NCBI GenBank assembly: GCA_013001965.1
Contig: JABDLA010000035.1
Coordinates: 1 to 54,860, forward strand
Length of the DNA stretch: 54,860 nt
Source: Flavobacteriaceae bacterium
Lineage (GTDB): Bacteria > Bacteroidota > Bacteroidia > Flavobacteriales > Flavobacteriaceae
Reading direction: 5' to 3'
Shown here in pieces: positions 1 through 9,738 of the stretch. The position numbers and the translations under genes are program-made. Numbering within the stretch: position 1 is the first letter of the stretch; every line of letters begins with the position of its first letter. The notes under the pieces were generated by a model. The model did no database searches and was not told where the DNA came from. It saw nothing but the letters and a program-made list of their open reading frames with translations.

Positions 1-486
1 GAAAATCGTGCTGAAGCGGCTAAGGCAACTGATCTCGCCTTAAAAGTTGGAGGTGTCATTCTATTTTTACTGGTTATTTATTTCATCTTCCGAGCCATTA
101 TCAATAAAGAAGGAAACTGGATATTTGGAAAGTCGTCAGATAAAAATATCATCCCGGTTACCGACATCGAATCTAATATTCATGCGGTCGATTTTAAAGC
201 GCTGATCAAATCGGCTGAAAAGGACAATAATTATCGGTTGGCGATTCGCTATTATTATCTCTGGCTGCTAAAGGATCTCACATCGGCGGAAGTTATTGAA
301 TATGATGTTGAAAAGACCAATAGCGATTATCATAATGAAATAACATCCGAAGACCTAAAAAAAGAGTTTTCATATACCTCCTATCTTTACAATTATATTT
401 GGTATGGTGAATTCAATATTGACCAGAATGAATTTAGTCGGGCCAGGCACGCTTTTATTAACTTCTTAAAAGATATAAAAGCGTGA
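1..486 (+). CDS. DUF4129-like domain protein, C-terminal part (5'-truncated by window)
   Basis: Frame 1 is open from base 1 (ENRAEAAKATDLALKVGGVILFLLVIYFIF...) through the listed 238-486 ORF. One TM helix, then a helical domain 'AIRYYYLWLLKDL'. Lies directly upstream of DUF4350/MoxR/DUF58. Confidence 0.7.
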   Translation, partial: ENRAEAAKATDLALKVGGVILFLLVIYFIFRAIINKEGNWIFGKSSDKNIIPVTDIESNIHAVDFKALIKSAEKDNNYRLAIRYYYLWLLKDLTSAEVIEYDVEKTNSDYHNEITSEDLKKEFSYTSYLYNYIWYGEFNIDQNEFSRARHAFINFLKDIKA

Positions 487-1679
487 CAAAGACCCTTAAA
501 ATATATCTCTTTGTTTTAGTGCTGCTGTTTGCCGGAGCTATTGCTATCGAATATTCGAAACCGCGACCCATCGATTGGAATAAGACTTATAACGAAACTC
601 ATAAAATACCTTATGGGACCTATATATTTTATAATGAACTCGAACATTTGTTTCCAACGAGTAGAGTTCAAAGTATTCAGGTTTCACCCTATGAGTATTT
701 TGATGATTATTATGACTATGAAGATGGCAGCTATTTAACGACCGGGACTTATATGTATATTGATGAGTTGATGACCGTTGATCAGTTCTCTGCCAAGGAA
801 CTTCTTGATTTTGCTTCGCAAGGCAATGATATTTTCATTTCCAGCAGTTATCTTCCTGAACTATTGATGGATTCTTTAAAACTTAAAACCACCAATGATT
901 TCAGTTTCCGTGGAAGTGCAGACCTCTATTTTGCTAATCCTCAATTCAGGCGTGACTCTATCAGCATTGACCGTGGATTGAATAATATATATTTTTCCGA
1001 AGTAGATTCGGTGTCAACTACAGTTTTGGGCTATCAGCGTTTCCTCATCGATGAACGAATTAACTTCGTAAAGGTCAAATATGAATTGGGTAGTTTCTAT
1101 ATTCATTTACAACCCATCGTTTTTACGAATTATAATCTGCTGAAAAAATCAAATAAGAAGTATACCGCCGCGGTGGTGTCATATCTTTCAGACGATACCA
1201 TTTATTTCGATAGCCGGGACAAATCGAGGGATGCATTGAGCAATTCGCCACTGCGATTTATATTTAGTAAACCGGCTTTAAAATGGGCTTGGATTTTAAG
1301 TTTATTAGCCCTGATCGTCTTTGTAATATTTAACGCCAAACGCAAACAACGTGTTGTAAAAGTCATCAAACCTCTTGAAAATACAACGGTCGCATTTACA
1401 AAGACTATTGGAAACCTGTATTACGAAACCAAAGATCATAATAACATCATTGATAAAAAGATCACCTACTTTCTGGAATATATAAGGCGTGTATATTATT
1501 TAAATACCGAGATACTTGATGATAAATTTGTCAAACATTTGTCCTTGAAATCAGGTCGAAAAATTGGAACTATAAAAAAATTAATTAACACAATTGCACA
1601 TTTAAAAGCAAAAGCATTTTGTACTGAAGAGGATTTGCTTAATTTAAATCGCGCAATTGAAGATTTTCATAAAAAGTAA
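483..1679 (+). CDS. DUF4350-domain membrane protein
   Basis: 398-aa ORF with N-terminal TM, C-terminal TM (WAWILSLLALIVFVIF) and operon context. GTG start overlaps the upstream stop (GTGA). Confidence 0.75.
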   Translation: MTKTLKIYLFVLVLLFAGAIAIEYSKPRPIDWNKTYNETHKIPYGTYIFYNELEHLFPTSRVQSIQVSPYEYFDDYYDYEDGSYLTTGTYMYIDELMTVDQFSAKELLDFASQGNDIFISSSYLPELLMDSLKLKTTNDFSFRGSADLYFANPQFRRDSISIDRGLNNIYFSEVDSVSTTVLGYQRFLIDERINFVKVKYELGSFYIHLQPIVFTNYNLLKKSNKKYTAAVVSYLSDDTIYFDSRDKSRDALSNSPLRFIFSKPALKWAWILSLLALIVFVIFNAKRKQRVVKVIKPLENTTVAFTKTIGNLYYETKDHNNIIDKKITYFLEYIRRVYYLNTEILDDKFVKHLSLKSGRKIGTIKKLINTIAHLKAKAFCTEEDLLNLNRAIEDFHKK

Positions 1680-1682
1680 ACT

Positions 1683-2756
1683 ATGGATCATATTGAAGAC
1701 AACCAAAACGAGAACATCGACGATCAAAATGCTGAACAAAAGAGCGAAGAGCCCACAACCAATACTGTTGACACTTCAGAAGAAGCTATAAATTTTGAGA
1801 ACCGCATAGACCTCTCTGAACTACAAGCAGGTATCAATCTTATTAAAACCGAAATTAGCAAAGTCATTGTCGGGCAAAAACCTATGATCGATATGCTTAT
1901 TGCCTCTATTTTGGCCAATGGGCATTCCCTTATAGAGGGTGTTCCCGGGGTTGCAAAAACGATTTCTGCGAAGTTATTGGCCAGATCACTGGACATTGGT
2001 TTTAGCCGGATCCAATTTACACCAGATCTTATGCCAAGTGATATTCTGGGGACTTCGGTCTTCGATTTGAAATCTTCAGAATTTGAATTCAAAGAAGGGC
2101 CAATATTCTCGAATATGATCCTTATTGATGAGATCAATCGTGCTCCGGCCAAAACCCAGGCCGCTCTTTTTGAGGTCATGGAGGAACGGCAAATTACTAT
2201 TGACGGACATAAATATGCCATGGACCTCCCTTTTATAGTATTGGCCACCCAGAACCCTATTGAACAGGAAGGCACCTATAGATTACCTGAAGCCCAGTTG
2301 GATCGCTTTTTATTCAAAATTGATATTGATTACCCGAATTTGGATGAAGAAATAGAGATCTTAAATCGCGAACATGATCTGAAAGGCGGACTAAAGACCG
2401 ATCAAATCAAATCACATCTTTCTAAAGATCAAATCACGAAATTTCAGGGCCTGGTCAATGAGATCATTATCGAATCGCATTTGATGAAGTACATCGCCGA
2501 TATTATTGTGAGCACCAGGAACAATCCGTTTTTATATTTAGGCGCTTCACCAAGAGCATCCATCGCCATTCTTAAAGCGAGTAAAGCATTTGCCGCGATG
2601 CAGGGACGCGATTTTGTCACTCCCGAAGATATTAAGCAGGCTGCGATTCCTGTATTGCAGCATCGTGTTATTGTCACGCCCGAACGTGAAATGGAAGGTG
2701 TGACCACCAAACAGATCATTAATCAAATCATAGAAGCCGTCGAAATTCCGAGATAA
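1683..2756 (+). CDS. MoxR-family AAA+ ATPase
   Basis: Walker A-like GVPGVAKT, Walker B ILIDEINRAPAKTQAALFEVMEERQ, LATQNPIEQEGTYRLPEAQLDRF. Confidence 0.95.
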   Translation: MDHIEDNQNENIDDQNAEQKSEEPTTNTVDTSEEAINFENRIDLSELQAGINLIKTEISKVIVGQKPMIDMLIASILANGHSLIEGVPGVAKTISAKLLARSLDIGFSRIQFTPDLMPSDILGTSVFDLKSSEFEFKEGPIFSNMILIDEINRAPAKTQAALFEVMEERQITIDGHKYAMDLPFIVLATQNPIEQEGTYRLPEAQLDRFLFKIDIDYPNLDEEIEILNREHDLKGGLKTDQIKSHLSKDQITKFQGLVNEIIIESHLMKYIADIIVSTRNNPFLYLGASPRASIAILKASKAFAAMQGRDFVTPEDIKQAAIPVLQHRVIVTPEREMEGVTTKQIINQIIEAVEIPR

Positions 2757-4090
2757 TGCTGAAACGAATTAAACCATTTTATATTAAGAATAGATTTTTC
2801 TATGCCTGCCTCGGCATCATAGTCTTTTTCGTTCTTAGTTTCGTTTTTCCAAGATGGTTTAATATTGTCAAGCTCCTGCTATTGGTGTTACTGACCTTTA
2901 GTTTTTTAGATGTCCTGATCTTATTTTTTACTAAGAAAGGATTGGTCGCTGAACGAAAATTACCTGAAAAATTCTCAAATGGCGATCCAAATCAAATTGT
3001 ATTGACCCTTGAGAACTATTATGCATTTCCTGTATTTGTTCAGATCATTGATGAAATTCCGGTTCAGTTTCAAGTTCGAAACTTTAAGATAAATAGAAAG
3101 CTCGATGCTTCAAGTATAAGTTCATTGGAATATGAATTGCGTCCGGTTGAGCGCGGCGAATATCATTTTGGAAAACTTAATGTTTATGTGTCTTCCATAT
3201 TCGGATTGATCGCCAGACGATTTAGTTTTGACGATGCCGCCATGGTTCCTACCTATCCAAGTTTTATGCAACTTCGGAAATACGATTTGCTTGCGATAAG
3301 TAATAATTTACATCAATACGGGATTAAAAAAATAAGGCGAATTGGTCATACCATGGAATTCGAGCAGATCAAAGATTATGTCATAGGTGATGACCTTCGA
3401 ACGATCAACTGGAAAGCAACGGCTAAAAAAAGTCAGTTGATGGTCAACCAGTATCAGGATGAAAAGGCACAGCCCGTATATTCGGTCATTGACAAAGGCC
3501 GCGTGATGAAAATGCCTTTCGATAATTTAACCTTATTGGATTATGCCATCAACGCTGCACTTGTCATATCAAATGTTGCACTTAAAAAACAGGATAAGGC
3601 CGGTATTTTCTCCTTTTCAAAAAAGGTTGAAAATATAGTGGTTGCCGAAAGACGAACGTCCCAGATGAACCTCATCATGGAGAATTTGTATAATATCAAT
3701 ACCGATTTTTTCGAAAGTGATTTCAGTCGGTTGTACGCCGATATCAAGCGTAATATTACTCAGCGAAGCTTAATCCTGTTATATACCAATTTTGAAACGC
3801 TGGACGGACTTTATCGCCAACTCCCCTATTTAAAAGGCATCGCCAAAAATCATTTGTTGGTGGTTATTTTCTTTAAGAATACTGAGTTGAACGCCTTGAT
3901 TACGAATAAGGCTGAGACCATACAACAAGTATACGACAAGGTGATTGCAGAGAAATTTGCCTTCGAAAAACGGCTTATCGTGAATGAACTTAAAAAATAT
4001 GGTATTTATTCCATTTTAACTACTCCCGAAAATCTTACACTCGACACGATTAATAAATACCTCGAGATCAAAGCAAGAGGGCTATTGTAA
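2756..4090 (+). CDS. DUF58 domain-containing protein
   Basis: Two N-terminal TMs, 'YVIGDDLRTINWKATAKKSQLMVNQYQDE' DUF58 signature; follows MoxR with ATGA-type overlap. Confidence 0.93.
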   Translation: MLKRIKPFYIKNRFFYACLGIIVFFVLSFVFPRWFNIVKLLLLVLLTFSFLDVLILFFTKKGLVAERKLPEKFSNGDPNQIVLTLENYYAFPVFVQIIDEIPVQFQVRNFKINRKLDASSISSLEYELRPVERGEYHFGKLNVYVSSIFGLIARRFSFDDAAMVPTYPSFMQLRKYDLLAISNNLHQYGIKKIRRIGHTMEFEQIKDYVIGDDLRTINWKATAKKSQLMVNQYQDEKAQPVYSVIDKGRVMKMPFDNLTLLDYAINAALVISNVALKKQDKAGIFSFSKKVENIVVAERRTSQMNLIMENLYNINTDFFESDFSRLYADIKRNITQRSLILLYTNFETLDGLYRQLPYLKGIAKNHLLVVIFFKNTELNALITNKAETIQQVYDKVIAEKFAFEKRLIVNELKKYGIYSILTTPENLTLDTINKYLEIKARGLL

Positions 4091-4170
4091 GTACGATCAA
4101 TATGTATTTAACGGTTTGTTATAAATATTATCGATAGGTTTTTGTATTTTTATAGTCTTATTCGATTTAT

Positions 4171-5109
4171 ATGACCATTACACAATTAAATTATGTTCTG
4201 GCAGTTGCCGAACATCAAAATTTTACGAAGGCAGCAGAAAAATGTTTTGTCACTCAGCCAACCTTAAGTATGCAAATTCAAAAATTAGAAGAACAGCTGA
4301 AGGTACAGATTTTCGATAGAAGCAAGAAACCTATAGAATTAACTGATATCGGTAAAAAAATTGTGACCCAGGCCAAAAATATAGTTGATGAGGCCAATCG
4401 TATTCAGGACATAGTCGACCAGCAAAAAGGATTTATTGGTGGCGAATTCAGAATTGGTATAATTCCGACCATCATGCCTACCCTCCTTCCCATGTTCCTA
4501 AAAACATTTATCAAAAGATATCCAAAAGTTAAGTTGAAAATTGAAGAATTGGCAACCGAAGAAATTATTCAGCGCATAACAGACGGCCATCTTGATGCTG
4601 CTATAGTGGCGACACCACTAGGCAATGAGGACATCAAAGAACGTGTTTTATATTATGAACCCTTTGTCGCCTATGTTCCCAAGCATCATAGATTGCATGA
4701 TAAAAAAACAATTGATGTCGATGATTTGGAAATAGAAGATATGTTGTTGCTGGAAGATGGCCATTGTTTCAGGGAAGGTGTGATCAATTTGTGCAAAACT
4801 TTCAAAAATCATGAAGATGACAATTTTCAATTAGAAAGCGGCAGTATTGAAATGCTGGTAAAACTCTCTAATGAAGGTATGGGTATGACCATGTTACCAT
4901 ATTTGCATACTATGGATATTGGCGAAAAAGAAAAATTAAACCTGCATCACTTTAACGAGCCCTCTCCTGCCAGAGAAGTCAGTATCATCTATCACAAGAA
5001 TGAACTTAAAATGCAGATCATCGATGCATTACAAAACGTCATTTCGGGCATTATTCGCGGAGCGATCGCCTTCCAGAATGTAGAGATCATTAGTCCGAAG
5101 GCACAATAA
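4171..5109 (+). CDS. oxyR: LysR-family hydrogen-peroxide-inducible activator OxyR
   Basis: N-terminal LysR HTH (MTITQLNYVLAVAEHQNFTKAAEKCFVTQPTLSMQIQKLE). GHCFREGVINLC has a Cys pair at the same +9 spacing as OxyR Cys199/Cys208. Confidence 0.88.
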   Translation: MTITQLNYVLAVAEHQNFTKAAEKCFVTQPTLSMQIQKLEEQLKVQIFDRSKKPIELTDIGKKIVTQAKNIVDEANRIQDIVDQQKGFIGGEFRIGIIPTIMPTLLPMFLKTFIKRYPKVKLKIEELATEEIIQRITDGHLDAAIVATPLGNEDIKERVLYYEPFVAYVPKHHRLHDKKTIDVDDLEIEDMLLLEDGHCFREGVINLCKTFKNHEDDNFQLESGSIEMLVKLSNEGMGMTMLPYLHTMDIGEKEKLNLHHFNEPSPAREVSIIYHKNELKMQIIDALQNVISGIIRGAIAFQNVEIISPKAQ

Positions 5110-5111
5110 AA

Positions 5112-5133
5112 AAAGCGGTCGATAGACCGCTTT
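5112..5133 (+). terminator. Intrinsic-terminator-like hairpin between convergent oxyR and the 65-aa gene
   Basis: AAAGCGGTC-GATA-GACCGCTTT, 9-bp stem directly after the oxyR stop. Confidence 0.7.
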
Positions 5134-5137
5134 CATA

Positions 5138-5335
5138 TTAAGCTTTTAAATAAATTAAACACTGTCTTAAATCTGGATTCTGTTGGATCAAAGAATTAAT
5201 AAAAATTCTCAACTCTTCAATTTCATAAGGTAGTAATCGCTTTACCGCTTTTTGTACCTCTTTACAGAACAAAGTCGCATCAAAACTCACCTTCTTTAGG
5301 ACCGTTTTGGTGTACTCAAACATTGCTCTTGCCAT
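5138..5335 (-). CDS. Small conserved-looking hypothetical protein (65 aa)
   Basis: MARAMFEYTKTVLKKVSFDATLFCKEVQKAVKRLLPYEIEELRIFINSL...; stands alone between two terminator hairpins. Confidence 0.7.
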   Translation of the reverse strand: MARAMFEYTKTVLKKVSFDATLFCKEVQKAVKRLLPYEIEELRIFINSLIQQNPDLRQCLIYLKA

Positions 5336-5474
5336 ATGATCTTAAGGGTTTAGTTGAACAAAATGTTAAAAGTAAAACTGTTTAATAGGCAATGATTTTT
5401 TATGTTTATTCAACGCTAAATGTAAAAAAAAAATTGGCTTGATGATGAATTTAACGTATAAATTAACACAAAAT

Positions 5475-5503
5475 AAAGCCTAATTATTTGATAATTAGGC
5501 TTT
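5475..5503 (-). terminator. Intrinsic terminator of the 5528-6328 minus-strand gene
   Basis: Perfect 13-bp stem AAAGCCTAATTAT-TTG-ATAATTAGGCTTT. Confidence 0.75.
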
Positions 5504-5527
5504 TATAAAATTAAATTTAGTCCGAGA

Positions 5528-6328
5528 TTAAAATCTGTTATCACCATCCAAAATATCACCTAGTCCACCCAGGATACTACCTTCTCCCTTGTCTTTTCCA
5601 CCACCTCTCGGAGCAGAGGCCAGGACGCGTCCAGCCAATCGGCTAAACGGTAAGGACTGTGCATAAACAGTTCCAGGGCCTTGTAATCTCGCAAAAAATA
5701 ATCCCTCGCCACCAAATACTGTATTTTTGATGCCGCCAACAAATTCGATGTCATAATCAATGTCCTGTGTAAAGCCAACAATGCATCCTGTATCTACTTT
5801 TAAGGTCTCTCCTGCTTGCAGGACCTTTTTGGCCATAGTACCACCCGCATGTACGAATGCCATACCATCCCCTTCCAGTTTCTGCATGATGAATCCTTCG
5901 CCACCAAAAAGTCCACGACCAAGGCGCTTACTGAATTCTATACCTACACTTACGCCCTTCGCAGCGCATAGGAAGGCGTCCTTCTGACAAATAAATTTGC
6001 CATTAAATTCGGTGAGGTCGATAGGAATAATTTTTCCGGGATACGGCGATGCAAAGGATACATTGCGTTTACCGCTTAATTCATTATAGAAGGCGGTCAT
6101 AAACAAACTCTCCCCGGTCAATATGCGTTTCCCGGCACCCCAAACCTTACCGAGAAAACCGGTGTCTTTTTGAGATCCGTCACCAAATATCGTTTCCATT
6201 TTAATGCCGTCATCCATCATCATAAAACTTCCGGCTTCGGCAACTACGGCCTCCTGAGGATCTAATTCTATTTCTACGTATTGCATTTCTTCGCCGTAGA
6301 TGCGATAATCTATTTCATGAGATGTCAT
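5528..6328 (-). CDS. TIGR00266 / AIM24-family protein
   Basis: Glycine-rich beta-repeat protein, [16 protein letters not shown]...[30 protein letters not shown]. Confidence 0.9.
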   Translation of the reverse strand: MTSHEIDYRIYGEEMQYVEIELDPQEAVVAEAGSFMMMDDGIKMETIFGDGSQKDTGFLGKVWGAGKRILTGESLFMTAFYNELSGKRNVSFASPYPGKIIPIDLTEFNGKFICQKDAFLCAAKGVSVGIEFSKRLGRGLFGGEGFIMQKLEGDGMAFVHAGGTMAKKVLQAGETLKVDTGCIVGFTQDIDYDIEFVGGIKNTVFGGEGLFFARLQGPGTVYAQSLPFSRLAGRVLASAPRGGGKDKGEGSILGGLGDILDGDNRF

Positions 6329-6392
6329 AATTTTTGTTTTTAGTTGATTCGTTTATATGTTGAGAACTTCACTGATTTGTTACAAGAAGCAC

Positions 6393-6848
6393 TTAACTTT
6401 TCAGCTTTATGGTCCATTGAAAATTAAAATCGGAGACTTGGATACCTTGCGTATTAACGCCTTTTGAATTGAGCCAGACGGTCTGCCCTTCTTTAGTTCG
6501 AATAGCATCGTCAATGGCCTGATCAATCTTATGGCCTTCATTACAATTAAAGGTAATTTGGCCCACCGCTTTTTTAGAAAATGAGGCGTTATTGTTGGCT
6601 ACCAACATCGAAATATTATGTCCGCTATCTTTGATCTTACCAAGGACCAAAGCCCCGGTTGTCAATTCGGCTGCCATACCCTGAACTGCCCAAAACATCG
6701 ATTTAAACGGATTTTGATTTATCCATTTATAGGTTACAGCTACAGTACAGGAGGTATCATTAATGGCCTTGACACGTACGCCGGTAAAGTATGCGGCCGG
6801 CAATTTCAAAAGATTGAACAGGTTGATTTTAAAGGGTGTTAACATCAT
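6393..6848 (-). CDS. DUF4442 domain-containing (hotdog-fold-like) protein
   Basis: 151 aa; YKWINQNPFKSMFWAVQGMAAELTTGAL pattern typical of DUF4442 proteins. Confidence 0.75.
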   Translation of the reverse strand: MMLTPFKINLFNLLKLPAAYFTGVRVKAINDTSCTVAVTYKWINQNPFKSMFWAVQGMAAELTTGALVLGKIKDSGHNISMLVANNNASFSKKAVGQITFNCNEGHKIDQAIDDAIRTKEGQTVWLNSKGVNTQGIQVSDFNFQWTIKLKS

Positions 6849-6992
6849 AATTAGCCTTAGTTTTTATAAAAATACCTAAAATTAATGAATACATGATATG
6901 TTAAATATATGTTAAAATATACTACTATGTTTTGCATAATACCTTTTTTTAACCATATATTTGCATAAGAAACTATTATACGTTTTTAAATC

Positions 6993-7448
6993 ATGTTATC
7001 AAACAACCAAAAAAATATTGCAGCGATCATTCATTTGTCCACCTTTTCACAATTCTTTATTCCATTTGGAAATTTTATTGCCCCGCTCATTTTATGGACG
7101 TTGAACAAAGATAAATCGGATTTTGTCGATTCCCATGGAAAGCAAGCCATAAATTTTCAATTGAGTTTATTGATATATGGAATTGCTTTAGTTTGCATCG
7201 CGGCTCCAATTTTCTTTTTAAGCTTCTTTGATAGTTTTCCGGTGGAGCATATTGTGAATCACCGACATGTCTATATCGATCAACCCGATTTTCATGAGTG
7301 GTCCGGCATTATAATTTTTGGAATAATGGCAGCCATTGTTGCCCTGGCCATTTTTGTCATCGAAGTTGTACTGATTATTACAGCAACTACAAAAGCAAAT
7401 AATGGCGAACTATATAAATACCCATTTACAATACAATTTTTAAAATAA
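6993..7448 (+). CDS. DUF4870 domain-containing membrane protein
   Basis: LSTFSQFFIPFGNFIAPLILWTLNKDKSDFVDSHGKQAINFQLSLLIY is characteristic of DUF4870. Confidence 0.9.
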   Translation: MLSNNQKNIAAIIHLSTFSQFFIPFGNFIAPLILWTLNKDKSDFVDSHGKQAINFQLSLLIYGIALVCIAAPIFFLSFFDSFPVEHIVNHRHVYIDQPDFHEWSGIIIFGIMAAIVALAIFVIEVVLIITATTKANNGELYKYPFTIQFLK

Positions 7449-7568
7449 TCATCATCAATCAATCAATACATCAATCAAGAAACGAACAGTTATTATGAAC
7501 CAAAATTCTATTCAATATGAAATCGTGAGATTACATGCGACCTTTAGAAGATAAACAAATACGAACAC

Positions 7569-7910
7569 ATGAAAATAGAAAATACAAAAGCACAAATGCG
7601 AAAAGGCGTCCTGGAGTATTGCATCTTATCGATTTTAAGAGATGAAGATGCTTATGTTGCAGAGATCCTTGGCACCTTAAAAGATGCTAAGATGCTTGTG
7701 GTAGAAGGAACAATTTATCCGCTACTCACACGCCTGAAAAACGCAGGATTGCTTAATTACCGTTGGGAAGAATCGACTTCCGGACCTCCAAGAAAATATT
7801 ACGGTTTAACTGAAACAGGAAAATTATTTTTAAAGGAATTGAATACCACTTGGAGTGAATTACAAAATGCAGTTAACCTAGTAACCAGTCAAAAAACAAC
7901 AAAAAAATGA
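7569..7910 (+). CDS. PadR-family transcriptional regulator
   Basis: GVLEYCILSILRDEDAYVAEILGTL...EGTIYPLLTRLKNAGLLNYRWEES..GPPRKYYGLTETGK. Confidence 0.95.
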   Translation: MKIENTKAQMRKGVLEYCILSILRDEDAYVAEILGTLKDAKMLVVEGTIYPLLTRLKNAGLLNYRWEESTSGPPRKYYGLTETGKLFLKELNTTWSELQNAVNLVTSQKTTKK

Positions 7911-9637
7911 ATAAAACAGTCAACATAAATTTAGCAGGTATATTCTTCCATATTGACGAAGATGCATACGCCAAACTACAACGCTACCTTGACGCAATAA
8001 AACGTTCATTTACAGATTCTCAAGGCAGAAATGAGATCATAGCAGATATAGAAGCACGAATTGCTGAGCTTTTTAATGAACGCATTCAAAACGAAAAGCA
8101 AGTCGTATCGGTCAAGGAAGTTGAGGAAGTTATAACCATAATGGGTCAACCAGAAGATTATATAGTCGATGAAGAGATCTTCGAAGATGAACCTAAAAAA
8201 CAATATTCTTCTTCTCGCAGCAGTTCAAGAAAACTATTTAGAGATACCGAAAATGCTTATATAGGTGGTGTATCAGCTGGATTAGCACATTACTTTGGAA
8301 TCGATTCCTTATGGGTCAGATTAGCATGGATCGTACTGTTCTTTGGAGCAGGAACCGGACTATTACTTTATATCCTCTTGTGGATCCTTATGCCTTCAGC
8401 CGAAACGACAGCCGATAAACTGGCCATGTCGGGAAAGCCTGTTAACATTACTAATATAGAAGAAAAAGTAAAAGAAGGGTTTAGTAATGTTAAAGATAGT
8501 CTGGACGATGTCGCAGACCGCGTAAAAAATGGCGATTATGATAAAGTTGGTAACAGAGTAAAATCAACGTCGCGCTCATTTTTTGATGCCCTTGGGAACC
8601 TTATTATGTTCTTCTTCAAAGTATTTGCGAAATTCATCGGAATCATTCTTATCATCGTTGGGGCAACAACGTTATTCTCACTGATAGTAGGATTGCTTTC
8701 AGTGGGCGTGGCCGATATGTTCCATTTCGATGGCTTTAATTTTGCCGATCTTATATATGCCTCTACTTTACCTATCTGGTTGATTTCATTAATGTTGTTA
8801 TTTGCCGTGGGAATACCATTTTTCTATCTCCTTATATTAGGATTGAAAATATTAGTAAATAACCTGAACCCATTGAATAAAATGGTTAATATTACCTTAT
8901 TAGGGTTATGGTTAGCATCAATAATCACACTCGCGGTATTTGCTGCGAGAGAAGTTCAGGATTTTGCCCGTGAAGCAAGCGTTTCCGAAAAGCTGGAACT
9001 GAATATCATGGCAAATGATACGATTAACGTTAGGATGGTAGGCAATGAATATTATTCCGATTATGTGTATCGCGATTATGACTATGATGTGGTTCGAGAC
9101 GAAAATGATAATAAGGCGATCTATTCCTCTAACGTAAGGCTAATTTTCAGATCAACCCAGGATTCTATTGGTTATGTTAAAGTCGACAAAAGTGCCCGAG
9201 GACCAAATTACAGCGAAGCGAAAAGTCGAGCGAATTCAATCAACTATAACTTCGCATTTAATGGCAATAATCTTGATCTGGATGGCTTTTTTGTAATGGA
9301 TATTGATAATAAATTTAGAGATCAGGAAGTGGAAGTGATCGTTTATTTACCTGAAGGCACCATATTATATGCCGATGATAATACCTATTCTTTCCATAGA
9401 AACTCGTCTTACTATCGTGATATCCTTGACAACGGATTTGAAGAACATTATCTGAAGATTATAAAAGGCGATGTCATATGCCTGGACTGCGCTGACGATG
9501 AAAACAAAGTCAAAATCAATATCAGTGATGATGGACTAGAAATAAAGGTCAAGAAAGATAATGAACTTGATGAAAATGAAGATGTAAAGGTTGACATCGA
9601 TTCAAGTGGTATTTCAATCAAAACTGACAACAATTAA
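7907..9637 (+). CDS. PspC domain-containing protein
   Basis: RKLFRDTENAYIGGVSAGLAHYFGIDSLWVRLAWIVLFFGAGTGLLLYILLWILMP is the PspC domain; several TMs; overlaps the PadR stop. Confidence 0.93.
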   Translation: MNKTVNINLAGIFFHIDEDAYAKLQRYLDAIKRSFTDSQGRNEIIADIEARIAELFNERIQNEKQVVSVKEVEEVITIMGQPEDYIVDEEIFEDEPKKQYSSSRSSSRKLFRDTENAYIGGVSAGLAHYFGIDSLWVRLAWIVLFFGAGTGLLLYILLWILMPSAETTADKLAMSGKPVNITNIEEKVKEGFSNVKDSLDDVADRVKNGDYDKVGNRVKSTSRSFFDALGNLIMFFFKVFAKFIGIILIIVGATTLFSLIVGLLSVGVADMFHFDGFNFADLIYASTLPIWLISLMLLFAVGIPFFYLLILGLKILVNNLNPLNKMVNITLLGLWLASIITLAVFAAREVQDFAREASVSEKLELNIMANDTINVRMVGNEYYSDYVYRDYDYDVVRDENDNKAIYSSNVRLIFRSTQDSIGYVKVDKSARGPNYSEAKSRANSINYNFAFNGNNLDLDGFFVMDIDNKFRDQEVEVIVYLPEGTILYADDNTYSFHRNSSYYRDILDNGFEEHYLKIIKGDVICLDCADDENKVKINISDDGLEIKVKKDNELDENEDVKVDIDSSGISIKTDNN

Positions 9638-9738
9638 CAGTTCATCCTGAATCTATGACAATTCAGAAACAAGAATTATAAAATCAATTAAATCAAGAAT
9701 ACATTTGTACCATCAATATCAATCAAAATCAAAACATT

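Noticed and set aside
1724-2275. 183-aa antisense ORF opposite moxR
   Set aside because: Fully antisense to a confident conserved CDS, low-complexity composition, no recognisable domain.
7449-7480. ATCAATCA tandem string as a CRISPR-like or VNTR array
   Set aside because: Short imperfect 4-8 nt units without spacers; reported only as a low-interest leader feature.
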